A stretch of 27,781 nucleotides of DNA from a virus. Shown here piece by piece: positions 1 through 4,998 of this stretch (positions are counted from its first letter, which is position 1; every line of letters begins with the position of its first letter). The stretch covers positions 9,761 through 37,541 of IMG/VR virus record IMGVR_UViG_3300030419_005459, one strand, 5' to 3'. Below the pieces are notes generated by a model. It saw nothing but the letters and a program-made list of their open reading frames with translations, had not been told where the DNA came from and searched no databases. The position numbers were made by a program, and so were the translations under genes.

Positions 1-33
1 AATAATATATATAAAATATATATATATATAAAA
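1..33. other. AT-only tract at the left edge
   Basis: The first 33 bases contain only A and T, mostly alternating TA steps. Such DNA melts easily and is often found beside replication origins or at the ends of terminators. It directly abuts the hairpin at 34-66 and lies 34 bp from the first iteron. It could be the unwinding element of an origin, the U-rich tail of a leftward terminator, or both. The window starts here, so its full extent is unknown. Confidence 0.5.
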
Positions 34-66
34 ATACCCCTTCGTCGGCGAGATCCCAAGGGGTAT
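34..66 (-). terminator. 9-bp hairpin followed by a U-rich tail on the minus strand
   Basis: ATACCCCTT (34-42) is the exact reverse complement of AAGGGGTAT (58-66), with a 15-nt loop. Read on the minus strand, the stem runs into TTTTTATATATA, the shape of an intrinsic terminator for leftward transcripts. No leftward gene is seen to the right of it, so it would stop antisense transcription leaving the early region. It could instead be a cruciform element of an origin, given the AT tract and iterons on either side. Confidence 0.45.
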
Positions 67-190
67 GTAGAAGTATGCAGAAGTTTACTAAGTGCTTTAA
101 AAACAAAGACTTAAGGTGTAGAAGTATGGTAGAAGTTTGGTAGAAATTTGCATAAATTTGGCTTAAGTGCTTTAAAAACAAGAGCTTAAG
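67..190. repeat. Two iteron blocks, each followed by a 27-bp direct repeat
   Basis: An 11-bp unit with best form GTAGAAGTTTG repeats head to tail with exactly 11-bp spacing: 67-77 and 78-88 in block one; 118-128, 129-139, 140-150 and 151-161 in block two. The later copies are progressively degenerate. Each block is followed by a 27-bp repeat (89-115 and 164-190) that begins TAAGTGCTTTAAAAACAA, ends TTAAG and differs at only 3 positions. An 11-bp period puts each copy on the same DNA face, as expected for cooperative protein binding. With the AT tract beside it this resembles a replication origin or partition/operator site; the function is inferred. Confidence 0.65.
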
Positions 191-194
191 CAAT

Positions 195-231
195 GGGAAA
201 ACTTTTCCCCCCAAATGGGAAATATTTTCCC
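195..231. promoter_or_regulatory. Paired palindromic operator-like boxes
   Basis: GGGAAAACTTTTCCC (195-209) and GGGAAATATTTTCCC (217-231) are both inverted repeats of GGGAAA and TTTCCC, each preceded by AT. Their centres are 22 bp apart, about two helical turns, so two dimers could bind on the same face. The second box ends 9 bp before the -35 element at 241, a usual place for an activator or repressor of the early promoter. The ribbon-helix-helix protein at 1732-1914 is one candidate ligand, which is only a guess. Confidence 0.55.
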
Positions 232-240
232 TTTATTCAT

Positions 241-269
241 TTGACAAACCCAATCCCATACCTTATATT
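241..269 (+). promoter_or_regulatory. Strong sigma70-type early promoter
   Basis: A perfect -35 hexamer TTGACA (241-246) is followed after 17 bp by TATATT (264-269), one mismatch from TATAAT. It lies upstream of the whole rightward gene cluster and is its obvious early promoter, to be read by host RNA polymerase. Transcription should begin near 275-280, just before the leader hairpin. Confidence 0.75.
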
Positions 270-281
270 ATAAGTTCCCAT

Positions 282-300
282 TTACACCTTTTCGGTGTAA
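282..300 (+). promoter_or_regulatory. Leader hairpin of the early transcript
   Basis: TTACACC (282-288) pairs perfectly with GGTGTAA (294-300) around a 5-nt loop, TTTTC. It would lie at the very 5' end of the early mRNA and be followed by an unstructured CA-rich stretch up to the first ribosome binding site. A 5' terminal stem-loop of this kind often protects phage mRNA from decay. There is no U tract after it, so it is not a terminator. Confidence 0.45.
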
Positions 301-335
301 TCACACACACTCACAAAACCGCGGAGAAAACCCAA

Positions 336-494
336 ATGGACAGCATCGAAAGATACGACGAAAGGCTAAGAAACGAGAGAATAGAGGATTTACACACAAA
401 GATAATAAAAATAGAGGAGCATATGGAGAAAATGTTAGATTGTATGGAGTTAATAGAGATGCGCATTGGGGACTTAGCGACAGGAGATAAATAA
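336..494 (+). CDS. Small coiled-coil early protein, 52 aa
   Basis: First gene after the early promoter. ATG 336 follows GGAG (323-326) at good spacing, and the stop at 492-494 is one base before the next start. The 52-residue product begins MDSIERYDERL and is dominated by charged residues with regularly spaced Ile, Leu and Met, so it should be a single amphipathic helix or short coiled coil. No known family is recognised. First-position early phage proteins often act on host functions, but nothing here shows that directly. Confidence 0.7.
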   Translation: MDSIERYDERLRNERIEDLHTKIIKIEEHMEKMLDCMELIEMRIGDLATGDK

Positions 495-495
495 T

Positions 496-792
496 ATGAA
501 AGACATCGGAGAATTCGATATCGCAAACCGCGGTCCAGGTCGTGGTGTTACTTTTACTCGCGGAAGGTTCGGTAGCACAGAGCTGTCGAGCATGAACCTG
601 GACATAGAATACGCAGAGTTCGTCCTAGGGCTTCAGCAATGGCTCCGGGGAGCGTTAATCCAAGATGTATTCCCGAAGGCAACTCCAGAGGAACGTGAGT
701 TCATAGTTAGCGGACTCACACCCGAAGTATGGGACAAGATATTTGGAGAAGAAGAGTATAATGATAACGAACTAAGCGAGGAGCCAGAATGA
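496..792 (+). CDS. Hypothetical early protein, 98 aa
   Basis: ATG 496 has GGAG at 483-486. The N-terminal third is Gly/Arg rich. The middle carries a pattern FPKATPEEREFIVSGLTPEVW, followed by DKIF and an acidic tail (EEEYNDNELSEEPE). The EREF-hydrophobic-SG-x-W-x-F pattern resembles small phage proteins of unknown function that in other phages often carry Cys residues here; this one has none. It overlaps the next gene by 4 bp (ATGA), so translation is probably coupled. Function unknown. Confidence 0.75.
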   Translation: MKDIGEFDIANRGPGRGVTFTRGRFGSTELSSMNLDIEYAEFVLGLQQWLRGALIQDVFPKATPEEREFIVSGLTPEVWDKIFGEEEYNDNELSEEPE

Positions 793-971
793 TAGCAAGG
801 GACAAGAGAGTGTTAAGGCATGACTACCTAAGCGAAGATTGTAAGTTAACCCTCGCCAAAGCAGACGAAGTAATAAAAAGACACAAAGAAGCAATAGAAT
901 TACTCGAGCGCCTAAAAATAAGTGTAATAAAAGAAGACATAGAAAAAAGGAGATCCGAAGATGACTCGTAA
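789..971 (+). CDS. Hypothetical helical early protein, 60 aa
   Basis: Begins at ATGA overlapping the stop of the previous gene. The product is highly charged and almost entirely helical, with a heptad-like stretch from about residue 20 to 50 (LAKADEVIKRHKEAIELLERL). It overlaps the next gene by 11 bp. No family is recognised; the tight overlaps on both sides support it being real. Confidence 0.65.
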   Translation: MIARDKRVLRHDYLSEDCKLTLAKADEVIKRHKEAIELLERLKISVIKEDIEKRRSEDDS

Positions 972-1152
972 AGACTACGTAGTAATAGCTCAGGCAATAG
1001 CAGAGCTCTACAAAGACGAAATACAAGAATGTCAGAGCACAATACATACCAGTAAAGCAGAGGAAGTTATCAGCAAACACTTAAATCAAAACTATAGTAA
1101 TTTTAATATCTCAAAGTTCGGAGACTACATAACGAAAAAAGCCGGCATATAA
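961..1152 (+). CDS. Hypothetical early protein, 63 aa
   Basis: ATG 961 is preceded by AAGGAG (948-953) at good spacing. The product starts MTRKDYVVIAQAIAEL and ends FGDYITKKAGI. Small phage proteins of this style (MTRKDY, a helix, then F-x-x-YI near the end) are frequent in early regions of many phages but have no assigned role. The stop TAA overlaps the next start as TAATG. Confidence 0.7.
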   Translation: MTRKDYVVIAQAIAELYKDEIQECQSTIHTSKAEEVISKHLNQNYSNFNISKFGDYITKKAGI

Positions 1153-1601
1153 TGAACGCCCTCGAAATAAGAGAAAAAATCAAAGCTCTAAGAATCAAAG
1201 AAATAGCACTTAGAGCAGAGCGATTCACACTAGAGTGCCGCCTGACCGAAGTAGAATCAGAGCCAAAGTTCACTAAGGGCGACATAAGAATCTGGCGAGC
1301 CATAGACAGGAGAGAATCAAAGCACATAAAAATACTAGAAGCAATACCAGAGCGCGACGGTTGGAAATATAGAGTCCAATATGAACTTAGCAACGGCACA
1401 GAAATAAGCCCCAACACACTAGCCCGAGAGGAAGATCTCTACAGCACAAAGTCACCAGAGAAGTATTACGCGAAAAAGAAGCCGAAAGTAAGATTAAAAT
1501 CATTCGAGGAACGCGCAAAGTCTAAGTCCAAGCCTACAAAGCGCAAGGAGAAAACCTCGCGGAGTAGTCAAGAGATATTAGACTTACTAAACAGCATATA
1601 G
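1152..1601 (+). CDS. Early protein with basic linker and DLLNSI tail, 149 aa
   Basis: Start ATG 1152 is in a TAATG junction with no clear ribosome binding site, so it is probably coupled to the upstream gene. Residues 1-40 form a charged helix. About 40-100 look like a small beta domain (KGDIRIWRAIDRRESK, then GWKYRVQY, then NTLAREEDLYS), reminiscent of an SH3-like fold. Then comes a Lys/Ser/Arg-rich linker of about 35 residues and a C-terminal SSQEILDLLNSI. The same tail ends the protein at 1874-2218. A basic flexible linker with a short conserved terminal peptide suggests nucleic acid contact plus docking to a partner. Function unknown. Confidence 0.75.
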   Translation: MNALEIREKIKALRIKEIALRAERFTLECRLTEVESEPKFTKGDIRIWRAIDRRESKHIKILEAIPERDGWKYRVQYELSNGTEISPNTLAREEDLYSTKSPEKYYAKKKPKVRLKSFEERAKSKSKPTKRKEKTSRSSQEILDLLNSI

Positions 1602-1603
1602 AA
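1585..1603 (+). repeat. 19-bp direct repeat, copy 1 (encodes the DLLNSI end)
   Basis: TACTAAACAGCATATAGAA occurs here and at 2202-2220 without a mismatch. It covers the last codons, the TAG stop and two bases beyond, in two different genes. Identity including synonymous and non-coding positions points to a recent duplication or gene conversion. Confidence 0.8.
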
Positions 1604-1605
1604 TT

Positions 1606-1627
1606 AATTCATAATCTGAATCAATGG
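1606..1627 (+). promoter_or_regulatory. Intergenic palindromic motif, copy 1
   Basis: TTCATAATCTGAATCAATGG (1608-1627) matches the 20-bp consensus TTCAynwTnTGAATyAATGG, also found at 10718 and 20745, with 15 of 20 positions invariant. The core AATTCA-N5-TGAATc is an inverted repeat, as expected of an operator for a dimeric protein. This copy lies just after the first DLLNSI gene and runs into the ribosome binding site of the micro-ORF at 1639. Confidence 0.5.
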
Positions 1628-1638
1628 AGCCAGGATAT

Positions 1639-1713
1639 ATGGACGGACTAGACCTCTTCTTATTACTAGCATTTTTTAGTATCTTGTATTTTGGAATGAA
1701 AAATAAGGACTAG
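1639..1713 (+). CDS. Possible 24-residue membrane micropeptide
   Basis: ATG 1639 has GGAG at 1626-1629, nine bases upstream. It encodes a 24-residue peptide: MDGLD, about 14 hydrophobic residues (LFLLLAFFSILYFG), then MKNKD, ending at TAG 1711-1713. An acidic N end, one membrane-spanning stretch and a positively charged C end fit a single-pass membrane peptide. An in-frame ATG at 1624 exists but has no binding site. It fills an otherwise empty 130-bp gap. Phage peptides of this size can act on the host membrane or on superinfection, but nothing here proves a role. Confidence 0.4.
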   Translation: MDGLDLFLLLAFFSILYFGMKNKD

Positions 1714-1731
1714 AATAGGCAAACATAACCG

Positions 1732-1914
1732 ATGAAACGTATGTATGTAAACTTAGACCCGGAGCTAGACGCTAAACTCCAGGCATACCTTAACACTCAC
1801 GGAAATCACTTCGGCCTGCGGGCCGAGGTGCTCCGTAGGGCTTTACACGAATATCTAGAAAAGGAGCGTGCCAATGAACTTAGGTCCAGGCCAATACGTA
1901 TATTGGAACGGTGA
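1732..1914 (+). CDS. Ribbon-helix-helix (CopG/Arc-like) DNA-binding protein, 60 aa
   Basis: The N-terminal strand MKRMYVNLDPELDAKL, followed by LQAYLNTHG and a second helix LRAEVLRRALHEYLEK, is the classic layout of a ribbon-helix-helix repressor of about 45 residues. Such proteins bind DNA as dimers through the strand, usually at tandem or palindromic sites, and commonly repress their own operon. A short basic tail (NELRSRPIRILER) follows. The start at 1732 has only a weak binding site; ATG 1741 is an alternative. The last 41 bp overlap the next gene in another frame. Possible targets in this window are the boxes at 195-231, the 11-bp iterons and the AATTCA-N5-TGAATT motif; which one is not shown. 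Confidence 0.75.
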   Translation: MKRMYVNLDPELDAKLQAYLNTHGNHFGLRAEVLRRALHEYLEKERANELRSRPIRILER

Positions 1915-2218
1915 AATAAGAAAAATAGACTCCGAAGCAAGCGAAACTCATACATGGCTTCAAGGTAAACCCGGAGATCCCAACCGAGCCTTCGCACCAA
2001 GCTCAGACCTAGAGCCAATCCCAACAGACTACGAGCTCCTAATCAGGGATGTCAAAGAGTTAAGCGATAGTGAACTTAGCGAGGCTTTAGACTTCCTAGA
2101 AAACGCAAAGCTAAACAATAGCGATAGACCACAAGCAAAAAAACGATCACAACAAAAAACAAAAGAAGAAATACGAATGAGCAGTAAAGAAACTATGGAC
2201 CTACTAAACAGCATATAG
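1874..2218 (+). CDS. Second early protein with DLLNSI tail, 114 aa
   Basis: A GTG in frame at 1868 would allow a slightly longer product, but AAGGAG (1861-1866) is 7 bases from ATG 1874 and only 1 from the GTG, so ATG 1874 is the start. Residues 1-50 look like a small beta domain (PGQYVYWNGEIRKIDS, then RAFAPSSDLEPI), similar in plan to the gene at 1152. A helix (LLIRDVKELSDSELSEALDFLENA), a Lys/Gln/Arg-rich linker and SSKETMDLLNSI follow. The shared order of beta domain, basic linker and identical tail suggests a diverged paralogue of the 1152 gene. Function unknown. Confidence 0.75.
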   Translation: MNLGPGQYVYWNGEIRKIDSEASETHTWLQGKPGDPNRAFAPSSDLEPIPTDYELLIRDVKELSDSELSEALDFLENAKLNNSDRPQAKKRSQQKTKEEIRMSSKETMDLLNSI

Positions 2219-2220
2219 AA
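2202..2220 (+). repeat. 19-bp direct repeat, copy 2
   Basis: Exact second copy of TACTAAACAGCATATAGAA from 1585-1603, again covering the last codons, the stop and two bases of the non-coding gap. Sequence just upstream (GAGCAGTAAAGAAACTATGG against GAGTAGTCAAGAGATATTAG) is also clearly related. Confidence 0.8.
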
Positions 2221-2232
2221 AAGGATAGGAAC

Positions 2233-2469
2233 ATGCCCATAGCACTAGCGTTCAACTACCAAAGCGAAGATTTCAACGAACCCTACGTAGTATCCGTACT
2301 CATAGAACCAGGAGAGTGTGCAACCTTAGAAGACCCTGGATATCCTCCAGAAGCCATAATAGAATCAGTAAAGTTAGGTTCCGGCGGAGGATACGACATA
2401 TCAGCACTCATAAGCGACGAGCTGCTAGATAACTTGCGCGAATACGCTCTAGAAGAGGCTCACAAATGA
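2233..2469 (+). CDS. Hypothetical acidic early protein, 78 aa
   Basis: ATG 2233 follows AGGATAGGAAC at normal spacing. The product is acidic, with predicted strands at the start (IALAFNYQSEDF, YVVSVLIEPGE) and a C-terminal helix (SDELLDNLREYALEEAHK). No family is recognised. Its stop overlaps the nuclease start as ATGA, so the two are probably made together; a role tied to the nuclease is possible but unproven. Confidence 0.7.
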   Translation: MPIALAFNYQSEDFNEPYVVSVLIEPGECATLEDPGYPPEAIIESVKLGSGGGYDISALISDELLDNLREYALEEAHK

Positions 2470-3362
2470 AAACAGGAATCTACAAAGACGAACACATAAT
2501 AAAAGTAGATAACTACGCATTAAGCGAATTTCGTACGTGCCCGCGAAAGTTCCAACATCGCATTGCACAAGCTCTCGTACCTGGTGGTATGGCAGTTTCA
2601 GATGAATCCATAAAGATCCCAGACAGCCCCTTGCTGTTCGGCATCGCAATTCACAAAGCCCTAGACACTTTATTCATGGAGGAGCACCTACCATCAGCAG
2701 TTGATGTATTCTTAGAATCATACCAACCCGTACCAGAAGATCCCAAACGCACACCAGGCCGGGGCGTACGCTTAATAGAAAACTACGCAAAGCGTTGGAT
2801 GAAAGAAGATAACATATACAACACAGTAGACAGCGAATTATATTTTGAATCCTCACTAGGCCACATAGACATAGACGGGACAGAATGGGAAATACGCTAT
2901 GGAGGACTTATAGACAAAATCCTAAGCGACGACACAAGTCTCATATGCATGGACCACAAAACCTCCACCTGGGAATCTCAATACCTAGTCCCAAGCTATA
3001 CCTTAAGTAACCAGTTTGTAGGCTATGTCTGGGCAGCACAACAAATACCAGAATACAGTAAAGTAAATGGTCTCGTAGTAGACGTATTACTAATGAGCCC
3101 TAAGAACGACTCGTTTTTTAGGTCATCATTGTCTATGAACGAAACCATACTCGCAGAATGGAAACGCGGCATAGAAGTAACTTGTGCTCAGATCCTCCGT
3201 ATGCACTACGATAACTTCTATCCCATGTATGGCAAAGACGCATGTACATCGTGGAATCGCTTATGTCCCTATTTCGATATATGCAGTGCCTCACACGGAT
3301 TCAGACAAACAGTCATGAATGCACAATACTCCAAACTGGTTTGGGATACAGCAGCCAGATAG
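2466..3362 (+). CDS. PD-(D/E)XK exonuclease, Cas4/AddB-like, with iron-sulfur cysteines
   Basis: The 298-residue protein shows the order of motifs of RecB-family nucleases: ALSEFRTCPRKF near residue 18-29, GIAIHKALD with His63, GGLIDKI with Asp150, and CMDHKTS with Asp163 and Lys165 as the catalytic D-x-K. A Q-x-x-GY-like segment (NQFVGYVWAAQ) follows. Cys25 together with Cys260, Cys267 and Cys273 (in CTSWNRLCPYFDIC) are spaced like the four ligands of the iron-sulfur cluster in Cas4 and AddB. It should resect DNA ends for recombination. It is followed after 18 bp by a Sak4-like ATPase and then an SSB-like gene, a typical phage recombination set. There are no CRISPR genes nearby. Confidence 0.85.
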   Translation: MKTGIYKDEHIIKVDNYALSEFRTCPRKFQHRIAQALVPGGMAVSDESIKIPDSPLLFGIAIHKALDTLFMEEHLPSAVDVFLESYQPVPEDPKRTPGRGVRLIENYAKRWMKEDNIYNTVDSELYFESSLGHIDIDGTEWEIRYGGLIDKILSDDTSLICMDHKTSTWESQYLVPSYTLSNQFVGYVWAAQQIPEYSKVNGLVVDVLLMSPKNDSFFRSSLSMNETILAEWKRGIEVTCAQILRMHYDNFYPMYGKDACTSWNRLCPYFDICSASHGFRQTVMNAQYSKLVWDTAAR

Positions 3363-3380
3363 AAAGGAACAGGCAAAAAT

Positions 3381-4115
3381 ATGCCACAGCACCTAGACAT
3401 GTCGAAAAAACGTGACGACGCTCCAAAGAAAACTCTAATCTACGGAGATGTAGGAAGCGGTAAGACCTTCTGTTTACGCACTTTACCAGAACGTGCTTTG
3501 CCCGCATTTATCATCGACATAGACGAGGGTTCAGAAGCCTTAGAAGGAGACTTCACAGAAGGTAACTTCAAAGGTATCATCCCAGATCGTCTAGCCAAAA
3601 ACAAAAACGGTAAAGAAGTCCCAGTAGCATACGATCAAATCAAAGATGCTTTACAACGCTTACATAAAGCAGATCCTGAGTGTCAGCCGAAAACAATAAT
3701 CATAGACTCCATGACAAGACTCTATGGCGCCATTATGGATCATACTATGGCATCGAACAATAAAGCTCTAGATGCCGCGCCAACCCAACCAGACTACGGC
3801 ATCGCAATGAGGCTCACAATAAAATTCATCGAGGCATTAATCATGATGCAGAAAAATCTCATCATCATATGCCACGAGGACTCGAAAGAAAACGAAACCA
3901 CGGGCATAGTAAAAATAGTACCGAGCCTCACTGGAAAGCTAGCCGGAATAATTCCATCATATTTCGACTATGTACTCCATGCAGTCGTAAAGGGCAAAGG
4001 AGACAAAGCATCCTACATATGGCAAACCCGTCCAAGCGGCGTGTACACCGCACGAGTTCGTAACCCTAACCTTGAGGCAGAGATGCCTCAGAACTTTGAC
4101 ACATTACTGCCATGA
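3381..4115 (+). CDS. Sak4-like RecA-fold ATPase (single-strand annealing/recombination)
   Basis: The 244-residue product carries a clear Walker A, GDVGSGKT at residues 22-29, and a Walker B, TIIIDSM with Asp109. A later strand, NLIIICHED, has the sensor-like polar end seen in RecA-fold proteins. The size and the compact single ATPase core fit the phage nucleotide-binding proteins of the Sak4 group, which anneal or load onto single-stranded DNA during recombination. It lies between the Cas4-like nuclease and the SSB-like gene, which supports that role. The next gene overlaps by 4 bp (ATGA). Confidence 0.8.
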   Translation: MPQHLDMSKKRDDAPKKTLIYGDVGSGKTFCLRTLPERALPAFIIDIDEGSEALEGDFTEGNFKGIIPDRLAKNKNGKEVPVAYDQIKDALQRLHKADPECQPKTIIIDSMTRLYGAIMDHTMASNNKALDAAPTQPDYGIAMRLTIKFIEALIMMQKNLIIICHEDSKENETTGIVKIVPSLTGKLAGIIPSYFDYVLHAVVKGKGDKASYIWQTRPSGVYTARVRNPNLEAEMPQNFDTLLP

Positions 4116-4363
4116 ACCCTAAGCAAGATTTTAATCTTCTAGGCAACATCAACAAAGGATATGCTAAGATGCCTGAAGATACAGTATACATACCCATCAC
4201 AGAAGAAGATGGGTATGTGCTCCAAAAAGTATTAATAGATAGTATATCTAGAGCACGTTCTCTAGGCTTTACCGAGACATCAGAAACTCTTACCCGTGTC
4301 AATATTGCTCTTCAACACGCTTTGTCAGCGGCATCAGAGAAAGGAGACTCAGAAGAGCACTAG
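4112..4363 (+). CDS. Hypothetical early protein, 83 aa
   Basis: The start lies inside the end of the ATPase gene (ATGA overlap) and has no binding site of its own, so it should be coupled. The product has a middle helix (DGYVLQKVLIDSISRARSLG) and a second amphipathic helix (TLTRVNIALQHALSAASE), ending in a hydrophilic tail. No family is recognised. Its place between recombination genes suggests an accessory role, which is inference only. Confidence 0.65.
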   Translation: MNPKQDFNLLGNINKGYAKMPEDTVYIPITEEDGYVLQKVLIDSISRARSLGFTETSETLTRVNIALQHALSAASEKGDSEEH

Positions 4364-4436
4364 TGACCTTTACATAGCTGACACACCGTAAACCTTACTC
4401 ACATTCCATAACTTTAACTAAGGAATAAAAATCATC

Positions 4437-4919
4437 ATGAGTGAACTTTATCAAGACCTCGAATTTGGCAGCCTCGAAAACGAAAAGAAGAAGCTCGAAC
4501 GCACACTCGATCCTGGAACCTACGAACTTATGTTCAGCAAGTGGACCTATCGAGAGTCGAGATCTTCCGAGAAACCTGGCATCAATTTCGAGTTCAAAGT
4601 CATTAACGCTGAGAATCCAGACGATAATGGCTTCACGGTATTTCACTGGTGCTCGTGGGGCTCGTGGTTCTTCAACCAGGCCACGACTGCGGTATTCGCA
4701 GACAGGCTCTCTGAGCTTAATGGACTCGACCCGGATAGCGATGAATACGAATCGCGTAAGGTCAAGTTGAATTTCGAGGAAATCCAGAACAACGTTTCCG
4801 AAGATCTGGACTCCGTCATTGGTACCGAAGCCACGGCTAAGATCAAGTCTGAGGAATGGACTAACGAAGCTACTGGAAACTCAGGCACCTCGATCAAGAT
4901 CGAGCGCTTTATTCTGTAG
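4437..4919 (+). CDS. SSB-like single-stranded DNA-binding protein, 160 aa
   Basis: After a short N-terminal acidic stretch, the sequence PGTYELMFSKW, then SSEKPGINFEFKVI and NGFTVFHWCSW, reads as the strands of an OB-like fold of the kind in phage DUF669 proteins, which coat single-stranded DNA. It ends SIKIERFIL, without the acidic tail of bacterial SSB. It stands apart: its own 5' gap of 73 bp, its own strong terminator at 4944, and codon use unlike its neighbours (no ATA isoleucine codon at all, whereas ATA is common around it). This suggests very high expression. The nuclease and annealase genes lie just upstream. Assignment is by fold pattern and context. Confidence 0.7.
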   Translation: MSELYQDLEFGSLENEKKKLERTLDPGTYELMFSKWTYRESRSSEKPGINFEFKVINAENPDDNGFTVFHWCSWGSWFFNQATTAVFADRLSELNGLDPDSDEYESRKVKLNFEEIQNNVSEDLDSVIGTEATAKIKSEEWTNEATGNSGTSIKIERFIL

Positions 4920-4943
4920 CCCATAGTAACATAAGTTCCATCT

Positions 4944-4982
4944 AAGGTATGGGTAGGCTCTAGGGCTTACCCATACCTTTTT
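4944..4982 (+). terminator. Intrinsic terminator after the SSB-like gene
   Basis: AAGGTATGGGTA (4944-4955) pairs perfectly with TACCCATACCTT (4968-4979) around a 12-nt loop, and the stem runs into five T residues (4978-4982). A 12-bp perfect stem plus T tract is a textbook rightward terminator. It would end the first early transcript, or be read through in part to reach the methyltransferase gene 17 bp later. Confidence 0.9.
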
Positions 4983-4998
4983 ATAAGGATTATCAAAT

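Noticed and set aside
241-280. Shared CCCATACCTT between the early promoter spacer and the terminator at 4944-4982
   Set aside because: Only ten bases match and the contexts differ; probably coincidence.
772-1417. Minus-strand frames opposite the early genes
   Set aside because: Low-complexity Leu/Ser/Phe/Arg products that arise from reading Glu/Lys-rich genes backwards; the plus-strand genes have binding sites and coupled starts.
1868-1873. GTG start for the second DLLNSI gene
   Set aside because: It would lie one base from the ribosome binding site AAGGAG; ATG 1874 has proper spacing.
2466-3362. The Cas4-like nuclease as part of a CRISPR system
   Set aside because: No cas1, cas2 or repeat-spacer array is present; the neighbours are phage recombination genes.
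3869-4063. Plus-strand frame of 64 codons inside the Sak4-like gene
   Set aside because: It is an out-of-frame shadow of a gene with intact Walker motifs.
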